From NCBI RefSeq assembly GCF_001262075.1, contig NZ_CP012073.1, positions 186,001 through 250,000 of the forward strand: a stretch of DNA of 64,000 nt. The letters are read 5' to 3'. This DNA comes from Ottowia sp. oral taxon 894. Its GTDB lineage: Bacteria; Pseudomonadota; Gammaproteobacteria; Burkholderiales; Burkholderiaceae_C. Below are positions 36,286 to 43,987 of this stretch, in pieces (position 1 is the stretch's first letter; each line of letters starts with the position of its first letter). The notes below the pieces were generated by a model. That model searched no databases, was not told the DNA's origin, and saw only the letters and a list, made by a program, of their open reading frames with translations. The position numbers were made by a program, and so were the translations under genes.

Positions 36286-36768
36286 ATGAAAACAAAAAAG
36301 CAAATGCTCTGCGCCATGATATTGATCCTGGCGCCTGCGCTGGCCCTGGGTTTTCTGTTCTTTTCTGAACTCAGGGAAAAAGAAATGCACGAGCCTTCCA
36401 TTTTCAAAAACGGGTTCCGGGCAGAATTTGAAGTTCCATGCAACCGCTTTCATGCAATGGAAATTGGCTTCGAGATTGCTCCTCCGCTTCCCGTGGCTGA
36501 TTTCGCGAACTTCAGCAAGGCCATTGCGGGAAATGCCACGCTTTCCTTTTCGTCCCATGGCGTGACCGAGCGGCACGACATCAATCTTCTCGAAACATCC
36601 ACGGGAATGAACAGCAAGGGAATCTGGATCAAAACACTGCTTCTCAAACCCGGAAAATGGCGCTTGGCGTGCCCCGAAACCAGAGTTTCAATAGAGGCGA
36701 GAAACGTCAATTTCGACATGAGCCAGCATCGCGTCAGTATTTTCGTCTCAAGAAGCCTGGAAAAATAA
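36286..36768 (+). CDS. Signal-anchored protein, hypothetical (DUF5625-like)
   Basis: The 160-residue protein begins with a membrane anchor or signal (MLCAMILILAPALALGFLFF) followed by a soluble domain with FRAEFEVPCNRFHAMEIGFE and KPGKWRLACPETRVSIEAR. The pattern of a beta-sandwich ending in a strand-rich tail recalls DUF5625-type proteins, tentatively. Its base composition is lower in GC than lemA and the M48 gene on either side, so it may be an insertion into a lemA-M48 unit. Confidence 0.55.
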   Translation: MKTKKQMLCAMILILAPALALGFLFFSELREKEMHEPSIFKNGFRAEFEVPCNRFHAMEIGFEIAPPLPVADFANFSKAIAGNATLSFSSHGVTERHDINLLETSTGMNSKGIWIKTLLLKPGKWRLACPETRVSIEARNVNFDMSQHRVSIFVSRSLEK

Positions 36769-36845
36769 GCGCCATCCGTGCTGCATATTAAACAAGGTGA
36801 TTTGCAGCGGTTTTATCCAGCCATCTCCATCTGATTTCAGAAAAC

Positions 36846-37973
36846 ATGCGCTTTTTTGACCAGCAAGCCGACGCCCGCACCCGTTCCCGCCAGCTCTCAT
36901 GGGCTTTCGCGCTGGCGGTGGCGGCCACCGCCGTGGGCATGAACCTGGCGCTGTCGCTGCCGTGGGTCATCTGGAATGCGTTCGCCCCCCATTACGCCGC
37001 GTATCCGCTGGGCTTCATGCCCATCAACATCGGGCTGACGCTGCTGCTCATTCTGGGCGGCTGGTGGATTGAAAGCAGCAACTGCCGCCACGGCGTGCGC
37101 CTGGCCGAAAAGCTGGGCGCGCGCCGCGCGCAGCCGGGCACGCGCTTTGCCGAGCAGCGGCTGGTGAACATCGTCGGCGAAATCTGCATTGCCGCGCACA
37201 TGCCCGCACCCGCCGTCATGGTGCTGCCGCGCCATGAAGGCATCAACGCCTTTGCCACCGGCACCACGCCGCTGGACTGGGCCGTCACCGTCACCGATGG
37301 CGCGCTCGAGCGCCTCACGCGCGACGAACTCATGGGCCTCATCGCCCATGAATGCAGCCACTTCAAAGAAGGCGACACCGCCCTGAACATGCGCCTGATG
37401 GGCATGGTGGCCGGCCTGGAAATGGTGTGGGACTTTGGCCGCAGCCTCATCCCTGAACCAGAGGCGGACGACGAGCGGCGCAACGAAGACTGGCGCTGGC
37501 AGCTGCGCACCTTCCAGACGCCGCTGGCCGCGCTCGGCCTTGTTTTCGGCCCCATCATCATGGCCGTAGGCTGGCTGGGCTGGCTGGCCGGCCACATCCT
37601 GCAAGCAGCCGTCTCGCGCGAGCGCGAATACCTGGCCGACGCCCGCGCCGTGCAATGGACGCGCCAGGCCGACGGCCTGGGCCGCACCCTGCGCAAAATC
37701 CTCACCCAGCAACAGGAAGCCGCCGCCCGGCGCCCCCTGGCCCGCCCGCTGCTGCGGCTCAGCCGCGCTTCCCACCTCTTTCTGGTGGCCGACGACGGCC
37801 AGTGGCCCACCCCCGAAAACCCGGGCCGCCTGGGCCGCTTTCTTGCCACGCACCCGCCGCTGCCCGAGCGCATCCGCCGCATCTATGGCCGCCCCCGCAG
37901 CCCCCTGCCCCTGCCGCTCATCGACCAGCGCACAGGCGAACCCGTCATTGAGCTGCCGCCCCACGCCTGGTAG
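36846..37973 (+). CDS. M48-family membrane metallopeptidase
   Basis: The 375-residue protein has two N-terminal membrane helices, the zinc site HECSH (168-172) in LMGLIAHECSHFKEGDTALN, a second hydrophobic pair (LAALGLVFGPIIMAVGWLG) and the third-ligand region REREYLADARAVQWTRQADG. This is close to HtpX/YcaL-like M48 proteins found downstream of LemA. It probably degrades misfolded or damaged membrane proteins. Partner LemA lies upstream with one unrelated gene between them. Confidence 0.88.
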   Translation: MRFFDQQADARTRSRQLSWAFALAVAATAVGMNLALSLPWVIWNAFAPHYAAYPLGFMPINIGLTLLLILGGWWIESSNCRHGVRLAEKLGARRAQPGTRFAEQRLVNIVGEICIAAHMPAPAVMVLPRHEGINAFATGTTPLDWAVTVTDGALERLTRDELMGLIAHECSHFKEGDTALNMRLMGMVAGLEMVWDFGRSLIPEPEADDERRNEDWRWQLRTFQTPLAALGLVFGPIIMAVGWLGWLAGHILQAAVSREREYLADARAVQWTRQADGLGRTLRKILTQQQEAAARRPLARPLLRLSRASHLFLVADDGQWPTPENPGRLGRFLATHPPLPERIRRIYGRPRSPLPLPLIDQRTGEPVIELPPHAW

Positions 37974-38001
37974 GCGCCGGCAAAGCAGACCGGCTCATAT
38001 T

Positions 38002-38087
38002 CGCTCCTTATTCAATAGCATGATGTCCTAGTGGATATTGCGCGAAGCGGCATTTCAACCCCCTTGGATTTGCTCCTGATTCTGATG
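38002..38087 (+). repeat. R-family intergenic repeat, copy R9
   Basis: Left end CGCTCCTTATTCAATAGC, core ATGATGTCCTAGTGGATATT, GCGCGAAGCGGCATTTC, right end TTTGCTCCTGATTCTGATG. It is the last canonical plus-oriented copy. The 200 bp after it hold no supported gene. Confidence 0.92.
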
Positions 38088-38300
38088 TGATGCTCCCGGC
38101 GGGCGTGGCCGTCAGATGCCGCATCAGGCTGGCGCGCAAGGCGGCTTTCATGCGAGGGCATGGACGCGGCTTTTCCCGTGAGATGCCGGCATTGGCCCGG
38201 CGGAAACCGGCCAAGGCGGGGAGTGAATGGCGCTCCCGCCAGCAGGCGCTGCCGCTCCCGGCTGAATGTGCGACCCTCAAACCATCCGAATATGCGGCCT

Positions 38301-39404
38301 TTACGGTTTTCCTGAGCGGCGTTTCTTTTTGGGCGGCAACACCTGGCTGGTGTACTGCGTAAATTCCAAAGGCGGAATACCGGCAAATCCGTCAAAACCG
38401 CGCGCCATGCCGCTGTTGCTTTTGCTGGCCAGAACAAAACGCCTGCCTGTCCACACCCAGGTTTCCCATGATTGCCCATCGCCCGGGGCCGTTTCTTTCC
38501 AGTATCCGGTAATGGTCAAAACGCCTTGTTCGTCAAGCCCATAATCGTTAGTGATATGGCTGTCAATTACGTCCACAACGTGATTCAGATCGCGAGTCAG
38601 CACGGCATAGGCATTATGGCTGTTGAAACCCGTATGCGCGCAGGGAATTTCTGCCAGCGTGAGATTGGAAGTCAGAGGGTCAAGCGTGATGGTCCGCCAT
38701 TCGTCGTGAATGAACACATCGCACCCATCCAGCCCCCATTTATTCGCGTTTTCCTTTTTTTCCAGCATTTCGCGCAAGGCGGCAAATTGCGGATCGGAAT
38801 GCGCCAGCACGCGCCTTTGCTCCGTGGCCGTGGCAGCCGCCGCCTGAATTTTGGGCACGGCGGCAGGCGCTCGCACGGGGCGCCGCGAGTGGCCTTTGTC
38901 AATGAGCGCGGATGGCGTGCCGCTGCGTTGCTGGTAATCGTCCATGAAGCGCAGGGCAGCAAGCGCGCCATTGTTGGAAAGCTGCCAGACTGGCCCGCCC
39001 TCAGCCGCCCAAGTGATGCTGCTGCCGCGCTTGAGTGCCTCGAGCAGCGCGGCAATTTCCTGCGGCGTGAGTATTTCATTGCGAGTGAGCGGTTTGCCGT
39101 CAATCCGCAAACTGCCGCCTTCAGGCAATGGCTCGTCGCTGCCGCGATAAATGGCAAACCAGAGGCCTGCAACCTTGGCTTGGGCGCCTGCCTTGCGATA
39201 AAAAGACAAGGTAATGAGGCGTTCAGCGCCATTAGCGTTGTAGCCTGCCGTGCGGCAGCTGCCCGTGTTATCGCAAACGGTCAGCCAGTCGCCCGTCCAT
39301 AAATCGGCGGGCTTGGGGCCGGCGGTTTCAGCGGCGCCGGCTGCACGGGCGGCCAGCAGGCAAACAAGCAGCGCAAAAAACCAAAAACGGGCATGCCTGT
39401 GCAT
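38301..39404 (-). CDS. DUF1176 domain periplasmic protein
   Basis: The 367-residue protein has a signal peptide ([20 protein letters not shown]) and then WTGDWLTVCDNTGSCRTAGY, the hallmark start of DUF1176 with its paired cysteines, and a long domain ending in lysine-rich VLPPKKKRRSGKP. DUF1176 proteins are exported and uncharacterised. ATG 39404 sits directly before the signal peptide. It is separated from the upstream Old Yellow Enzyme gene by only 5 bp, so the two are probably cotranscribed. Confidence 0.8.
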   Translation of the reverse strand: MHRHARFWFFALLVCLLAARAAGAAETAGPKPADLWTGDWLTVCDNTGSCRTAGYNANGAERLITLSFYRKAGAQAKVAGLWFAIYRGSDEPLPEGGSLRIDGKPLTRNEILTPQEIAALLEALKRGSSITWAAEGGPVWQLSNNGALAALRFMDDYQQRSGTPSALIDKGHSRRPVRAPAAVPKIQAAAATATEQRRVLAHSDPQFAALREMLEKKENANKWGLDGCDVFIHDEWRTITLDPLTSNLTLAEIPCAHTGFNSHNAYAVLTRDLNHVVDVIDSHITNDYGLDEQGVLTITGYWKETAPGDGQSWETWVWTGRRFVLASKSNSGMARGFDGFAGIPPLEFTQYTSQVLPPKKKRRSGKP

Positions 39405-39409
39405 GATTT

Positions 39410-40507
39410 TCACGCTCCCTTGACTTTGGGCAGAAATCCCGCATTCTGCATATTGCGTTTCCACAGGTTTTCGGGATAGCGGTATTTGGCTTTTTGCGCG
39501 GGGTCCAGCTCGGTTTCAATGCGGTCATATTCGCCGCTTTTCAGCAGTTCGGCCATATTGGAATTGAGCAAAACGGCGCGGCCCAGCGCGATCAGTTCCG
39601 CCGCGCCGGTGGCCCAGGCTTTTTCAATTTGCGCAGCGGTCAGCAGGCCGCCTACGGCCATGAGGGGCAGTTTGCCGCCAATATGCTGGTGCAGCAAATC
39701 CACGCGCATGCGCTGGCTGTCTGCGCCACGGCGGGCGCAGCTGAAAAAGTCGTGCAGGGAAACGTGCAGGTATTGCAGCGGCTTTTGCACAAGCGCGTCC
39801 ACCAGCGCGAAGGTTTCGGTCATGGTGATGCCGTTTTCTTGCGGCTCTTCGGGCGAGAAGCGGTAGCCGATGATGAAGCCGGGGCGGCGGTGCTTTTCGC
39901 GCGCGGCCAGCACGGCGTCCGTCACGGCCAGGGGAAAGCGCAGGCGGTTTTGGCCCCATTCGTCAGCACGGCGGTTGCTGTGGCCGGAATAAAACTGCTG
40001 CAAAAGATAGCCATTGGCGCCGTGAATTTCCACGCCGTCAAATCCGGCCTGAATGGCCCATTCGGCGGCGTGGCCGAATGCGGCGATGACGCGGGCGATT
40101 TCCGCCTCTGTCATGGCGCGCGAGCCGGTGGCGCTGTCGTCGCTGGGAGCGATTTTGTCCAGGCTGCCAATCAAATGCTTTTCCGCCAGTTTGCCGCCGT
40201 GGTGCAATTGCAAAATGGCTTTGGCGCCCTGGGCCTGAATGATTTTCGCGACTTCGCTCAGGCTGGGCACATCGGCGGCGCTGATGGCATAAGGCTCGCC
40301 TTCAAAGGATTGGCCTTCGGGCGAAACCAGCGTGGCAGCAGCGATGAAAAGGCCGAAACCACTGGCGCGCCCTTGCAGAAACAGGCGCTCTTCTTCGCTG
40401 ATGCGCCCTTGCGGCGTGGAAGCAAAATGGGTCATCGGCGCCACGGCCAGGCGGTTTGGAATTTCAACGCCGTTATTGAAGGTGAAAGGCTGAAAAAGGT
40501 TTTTCAT
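39410..40507 (-). CDS. NADH:flavin oxidoreductase, Old Yellow Enzyme family
   Basis: The 365-residue FMN TIM-barrel enzyme has LFQPFTFNNGVEIPNRL at the N-terminus, APMTHFAST, the substrate-binding GFDGVEIHGANGYLLQQFYS, and RFPLAVTDAVLAAREK. OYEs reduce activated C=C bonds of enones, nitro compounds and similar electrophiles. ATG 40507 gives the standard start. It is followed closely by the DUF1176 gene. Confidence 0.9.
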   Translation of the reverse strand: MKNLFQPFTFNNGVEIPNRLAVAPMTHFASTPQGRISEEERLFLQGRASGFGLFIAAATLVSPEGQSFEGEPYAISAADVPSLSEVAKIIQAQGAKAILQLHHGGKLAEKHLIGSLDKIAPSDDSATGSRAMTEAEIARVIAAFGHAAEWAIQAGFDGVEIHGANGYLLQQFYSGHSNRRADEWGQNRLRFPLAVTDAVLAAREKHRRPGFIIGYRFSPEEPQENGITMTETFALVDALVQKPLQYLHVSLHDFFSCARRGADSQRMRVDLLHQHIGGKLPLMAVGGLLTAAQIEKAWATGAAELIALGRAVLLNSNMAELLKSGEYDRIETELDPAQKAKYRYPENLWKRNMQNAGFLPKVKGA

Positions 40508-40716
40508 GGCAGTTTTGGGGCAGAGGTTGCTGAAAATGGCGCGTTTTTCCGGTTCGCCGGGCGGGCGGTTTTTCGCGCCGCCGTGCAATAACCGGCCTTG
40601 GCGTATTGTGCGTTTTCCGGTTTCAAATGGCCAGATAAATGGTCGAACGGCGCGGAGCGCGCCCTGAAAACGGCGGGCCGCAAAGCGCTCGCGGGGCCGT
40701 CAGATATTCAAACGCT

Positions 40717-41700
40717 TCAGGGCCGGGGCGTTGCGCGGGCCTGGCCAGGGCTTGCGCGCGGCGCTTTTTCGGCCAGGCAGCGGGCCATGAGGCGGGCGGC
40801 CTCGGCCATGCGGGGGCCGGGGCGGATGAGGGTGTCGGTTTCTTCGGCGTTGAAGATGCAAAGGCGCCCTTCGCGCCAGGCGGGCAGCTTTTCCCAGCCG
40901 GGGTAGGGCTGCGCGACCAGCTGGCTGCGGCTGGTGGCCATCAGCACGTCGGGGCGGTGTTCGAGCACGTATTCGGGGTTGAGGTGCGGGAAGGGGCCTA
41001 GCGCGGCGCCCACTACGTTGCGCACGCCCAGGCGCTGGAGCGTTTCGCCGATGAAGGAGCTTTCGCCCGCTGCGTAGGGGCCGCTGCTGACTTCAAAGAA
41101 CACGCTCGCGCCACGGGCCTGCGCGGGCATGCCGCGCGCGGCTTCATCCACCGCGTTTTCAATGGATTGCCATGTCTGCTCGGCCTGCCCGCCGGGCAGC
41201 GCCAGCATGGCCGCCAGCGTGTGCAGCACGCGGCGCACGTCGGCCTGCGTGCGGGTGTCGAGCTGCGCCACGCGCAGGCCCAGCGCTTGCAGGCGCGGCG
41301 CGGCGCGCGAGCCTGCGGCCATGAAAACCAGATCGGGCTTGAGCGCCAGAATGGCCTCCACGTCCGGGTCTTGCCCGCCGCCCACGCGCGGCAGCGCCTG
41401 CACGCTGGCGGGCCAGTTGGCGTAGCGGTCCACCCCTGCCAGGCGCTGGCACGCGCCCAGTGCGCAAATGCTTTCGGTGATGGATGGCAGCAGGCTCACC
41501 ACGCGCTGCGGCGGCGCGGCAAAGCGCAGGAGCTGGCCGCGGTCATCCCGCGCTTCGTAGCCCTGCGCCGCCTGCGCCAGCCCGCTTGCGCCGGCCAGCA
41601 GCAGCGCCACGGCGGCCAGACGGGCCAGACGGGCCAGCCAAGCCAGATTGGGGCCGCCAGTGCAAGGCGCAGCGGCTGGCAAGCGAGGTTCAGAAATCAT
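40717..41700 (-). CDS. btuF: Cobalamin-type periplasmic binding protein (BtuF family)
   Basis: The 327-residue exported protein has a hydrophobic signal (LARLAAVALLLAGASGLAQA), then PQRVVSLLPSITESICALG, DVEAILALKPDLVFMAAGS and HLNPEYVLEHRPDVLMATS, the class III fold of BtuF/FhuD-like proteins. The SLLPSITE and VGGGQDPDVEAI pattern is that of corrinoid binders. btuC and btuD are not adjacent. cobU lies upstream on the same strand beyond repeat R10, which supports the cobalamin role over siderophore binding. Confidence 0.82.
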   Translation of the reverse strand: MISEPRLPAAAPCTGGPNLAWLARLARLAAVALLLAGASGLAQAAQGYEARDDRGQLLRFAAPPQRVVSLLPSITESICALGACQRLAGVDRYANWPASVQALPRVGGGQDPDVEAILALKPDLVFMAAGSRAAPRLQALGLRVAQLDTRTQADVRRVLHTLAAMLALPGGQAEQTWQSIENAVDEAARGMPAQARGASVFFEVSSGPYAAGESSFIGETLQRLGVRNVVGAALGPFPHLNPEYVLEHRPDVLMATSRSQLVAQPYPGWEKLPAWREGRLCIFNAEETDTLIRPGPRMAEAARLMARCLAEKAPRASPGQARATPRP

Positions 41701-41710
41701 GGCATTTCTT

Positions 41711-41796
41711 TCATCAAAAAAAGGAGCGAATTCAAGGGGTGTGAAAAGGCTGTTCGCGCAGTTTCCACTAGGACATCACGCTATTGATCAAGGAGC
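41711..41796 (-). repeat. R-family intergenic repeat, copy R10
   Basis: In minus orientation: CATCAAAAAAAGGAGCGAA, then the core CAGTTTCCACTAGGACATCA and the end GCTATTGATCAAGGAGC. It lies between btuF and cobU and is the first canonical minus-oriented copy. Confidence 0.92.
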
Positions 41797-41854
41797 TGAA
41801 TCAGCGCTCTTTCATGCCTGCCAGCTTCGCGCGCCTTCGCTTGCCGCCGCGCGC

Positions 41855-42493
41855 TCATGCCTTGAGGTGCAGGGGCAGCCCGGCGGCCATGAAGGTCACG
41901 CGCTCGCAGCAGGCGGCGGCCTGCTGGTTGAGCCAGCCCAGGGCGTCGGCAAACGCGCGCGTCTCGCGCCCCAGGGGGATGACGCCCAGCCCGATTTCAT
42001 TGCTCACCAGCACCAGCGGGCCGGGGCAGGCCCGCGCGGCGTCCAGCAGCCAGGCAGCCTGCGCCTGCCAGGCCGGGGCGGCGGGCGCGGCCAGAAAGGC
42101 GTCAGGCGGCTGCCGCAAGGCGGGCATGCCCGGCGGCGGCAGCATGATTTGCGTGAGCCAGAGCGTGAGGCAGTCCACCACGCGCAGGGTTCGCTCGCCG
42201 CCTGCGCCAGCAATGGCTGCGGGCAGATCGCGCCAGGCTTCTTGCGTGCGCATGCCCGGCGCCCGCCCGGCGCGCTCGCGCTGGTGGCGGGCGATGCGCT
42301 CGCGCATTTCCGGCCCGTGCGGCCAGGCGGTGGCCAGCAGCACGGCTTCATGGGCGCAGTCTGCCGCCAGCCAGCGGGCCGCCGCCTCTTCGGCCCAGCG
42401 GGATTTGCCGCTTTTCTGGCCGCCCAGCACCAGATGGGCGCGCGCGAAAACATCTGAAAGGCGAGGCGAAGAAGGCGATGGGGAAGATGACAT
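41855..42493 (-). CDS. cobU: Adenosylcobinamide kinase / adenosylcobinamide-phosphate guanylyltransferase
   Basis: The 212-residue bifunctional enzyme phosphorylates adenosylcobinamide and transfers GMP to it, activating the corrinoid for nucleotide-loop assembly. It has the P-loop HLVLGGQKSGKSRWAEEAA, HGPEMRERIARHQRERAG with the guanylylated histidine region, and CLTLWLTQIM. It works before cobT and with the product of cobD, both in this window. The RBS region upstream borders the acquired segment at 42.5 kb. Confidence 0.92.
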   Translation of the reverse strand: MSSSPSPSSPRLSDVFARAHLVLGGQKSGKSRWAEEAAARWLAADCAHEAVLLATAWPHGPEMRERIARHQRERAGRAPGMRTQEAWRDLPAAIAGAGGERTLRVVDCLTLWLTQIMLPPPGMPALRQPPDAFLAAPAAPAWQAQAAWLLDAARACPGPLVLVSNEIGLGVIPLGRETRAFADALGWLNQQAAACCERVTFMAAGLPLHLKA

Positions 42494-42622
42494 TATGCGT
42501 TCGGGCGGATATACGGCTCAAGATGCGGCTGCGCTCTACACCGCGTTGGGCAGTGCAGGCCGCCACTATTATCTGTTTCCACAACTTTTCCTTGATTCGC
42601 TCTATACGCTCTGCTGAGTTTT

Positions 42623-42910
42623 TTGGGTGCTTTGCTTCCTTTGACCCCGTTTTGCTTTTTCCTTTTGGAAAATGGGGTTGATGCGGGCTTGTTCTTCAAT
42701 GAATTGTTTTATAGCCATATCAGCACCTTTTTTGCGCTTGACGTGATAGTGTCCGTGCTGGTTTTTATTGCCTTCGTGGTTTCAGAATCCTTAAAGGCAG
42801 GAAAAGCATGGATGATGTGGTCTGTTTTGTGCTTGTTAATCGGCATCTCTTTCGCGCTCCCGCTGTTTTTACTTTTTCGTGAGATAGCGGCCAATGAAAA
42901 AATTGAGTGA
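42623..42910 (+). CDS. DUF2834 membrane protein, N-terminus uncertain
   Basis: The 95-residue reading from a TTG start has FFLLENGVDAGLFFNELFYS, then two membrane helices (DVIVSVLVFIAFVVSESLKA and SVLCLLIGISFALPLFLLF), ending REIAANEKIE: the DUF2834 pattern. Family-like sequence continues upstream to 42596 (ALYALLSF) but without ATG or GTG before a stop, so either TTG is used or the 5' end has decayed. Base composition is well below that of cobU. It lies in the segment with Neisseriaceae-type uptake sequences. Function unknown. Confidence 0.55.
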   Translation: MGALLPLTPFCFFLLENGVDAGLFFNELFYSHISTFFALDVIVSVLVFIAFVVSESLKAGKAWMMWSVLCLLIGISFALPLFLLFREIAANEKIE

Positions 42911-43053
42911 GTTGTGGCCGAAGTATTTTTTCAGCCGTGCAGGTCGGGCATTTATAGCCATCCACCGAAAGCTTCATACAGCGTTGCGCCGCTTCGCCGT
43001 ACAGAACTTTGTGAGTATCGCTACAAGACCCAAGCTGCAAGGCTCTAAACCAA

Positions 43054-43065
43054 AGGCAGCCTGAA
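43054..43065 (+). repeat. DNA uptake sequence, AGGCAGCCTGAA (Kingella-type dialect)
   Basis: A perfect 12-mer of the AG-kingDUS dialect described for Kingella in the Neisseriaceae. With the following bases it forms an AGCCTG/CAGGCT hairpin around AAAAA. It lies 37 bp before the short-chain dehydrogenase start. The dialect assignment is from memory of the published DUS families. Confidence 0.75.
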
Positions 43066-43101
43066 AAACAGGCTCTTCCACCACGCTTAACGGAGAACCA
43101 C

Positions 43102-43833
43102 ATGAACCTGACCGACAAAAAAATCCTTCTTACCGGCGGCAGCAGCGGCATCGGTGCCGCCCTGGCAAAAGCCCTGCACCGTCGCGGCGCACACGTGCTG
43201 ACCTGCGCCCGCCACCTGCCGGAACCGCTGCCAGGCGGCATTACCTTCCGCCGCTGCGATTTATCCCTGCCCGCCGAACGCGACGCGCTGGCCGCATGGG
43301 TGCGCGAGGAACATCCCGATACCGCCGTTTTAATCAACAACGCCGCCGTGCAGCACACGCTTGATTTTGTCGGCGGCGAACGCGCAGCCCTGCTGCAAAA
43401 CCTCGCACAGGAGCTGGCGGTCAACCTTGAAGCCCCCGTTGCCCTGACCGCCGCGCTGCTGCCTGTGCTGGCTCGCCAGCCGCAGGCCGCCGTGGTCAAC
43501 ATCACCACCGGCCTTGCCCTCGCGCCGAAAAAAAGCGCCCCCGTTTACTGCGCTGCCAAGGCAGGACTGCACAACTTCACCCGCGCCCTGCGCTACCAAA
43601 CGGAAGCCGCCGCGCCACACATCCGCGTACAGGAAATCGTGCCGCCCCTGGTTGACACCCGCATGACCGCCGGACGCGGCAGCGGCAAGCTCAGTCCCGA
43701 AGCGGTCGCTGATGCAGTCGTCCGCGCCATTGAAAGCGGTCGCGCCGAGACCTGCATCGGCAAAATACGCCTGCTCAAATGGCTGCTGCGCCTCGCCCCA
43801 TCCGCCGCCTACCGCATTTTGCGCAACGAATAA
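43102..43833 (+). CDS. Short-chain dehydrogenase/reductase (DltE-like), probably acquired from Neisseriaceae
   Basis: The 243-residue SDR has the cofactor loop LLTGGSSGIGAALAKAL, the NNAAV motif, and the active site N-I-T-T-G...YCAAKAGLHNFTRALRYQ, with Tyr-x-x-x-Lys as YCAAK. The usual catalytic Ser position reads Thr/Gly (NITTGLALAPKKSA). The C-terminus (IRLLKWLLRLAPSAAYRIL) resembles DltE-type SDRs annotated as oxidoreductases in Neisseria. An RBS (GGAG) precedes the ATG. Uptake sequences on both sides point to transfer from a Kingella-like donor. The substrate is unknown. Confidence 0.82.
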   Translation: MNLTDKKILLTGGSSGIGAALAKALHRRGAHVLTCARHLPEPLPGGITFRRCDLSLPAERDALAAWVREEHPDTAVLINNAAVQHTLDFVGGERAALLQNLAQELAVNLEAPVALTAALLPVLARQPQAAVVNITTGLALAPKKSAPVYCAAKAGLHNFTRALRYQTEAAAPHIRVQEIVPPLVDTRMTAGRGSGKLSPEAVADAVVRAIESGRAETCIGKIRLLKWLLRLAPSAAYRILRNE

Positions 43834-43848
43834 CCCCGTTCATTCGCA

Positions 43849-43888
43849 CGGCAGCCTGAAAACGGATTTCCCTCCTTTCAGGCTGCCT
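43849..43888 (+). terminator. Inverted DNA uptake sequences forming a terminator
   Basis: CGGCAGCCTGAA at 43849-43860 (one mismatch to the dialect) faces TTCAGGCTGCCT at 43877-43888, a perfect reverse-complement uptake sequence. The pair makes a 12-bp stem (GGCAGCCTGAAA) with a short loop, followed by TTTAAA. Inverted uptake-sequence pairs as terminators are characteristic of Neisseriaceae genes. Confidence 0.85.
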
Positions 43889-43987
43889 TTAAACCAAACA
43901 AGGGCGCAAAGCATAGTGGCGCAGCCGCCGCCGGGTATGCCCGCCTTGCGGCAGCCGCCTGCCGCGCACAGACCACCCGCTGGCGGG

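Noticed and set aside
38002-41800. Possible dif site at the repeat orientation switch
   Set aside because: I looked for an XerCD-type 28-mer (TTATGTTAA-like half) and saw none.
41700-41860. B12 riboswitch upstream of btuF
   Set aside because: The region is filled by repeat R10; no B12-box-like GCCACTG element was recognised.
42040-42065. AGGCAGCCTG within cobU as another uptake sequence
   Set aside because: Matches only the first ten bases, lies in codons of a native gene, and has no inverted partner.
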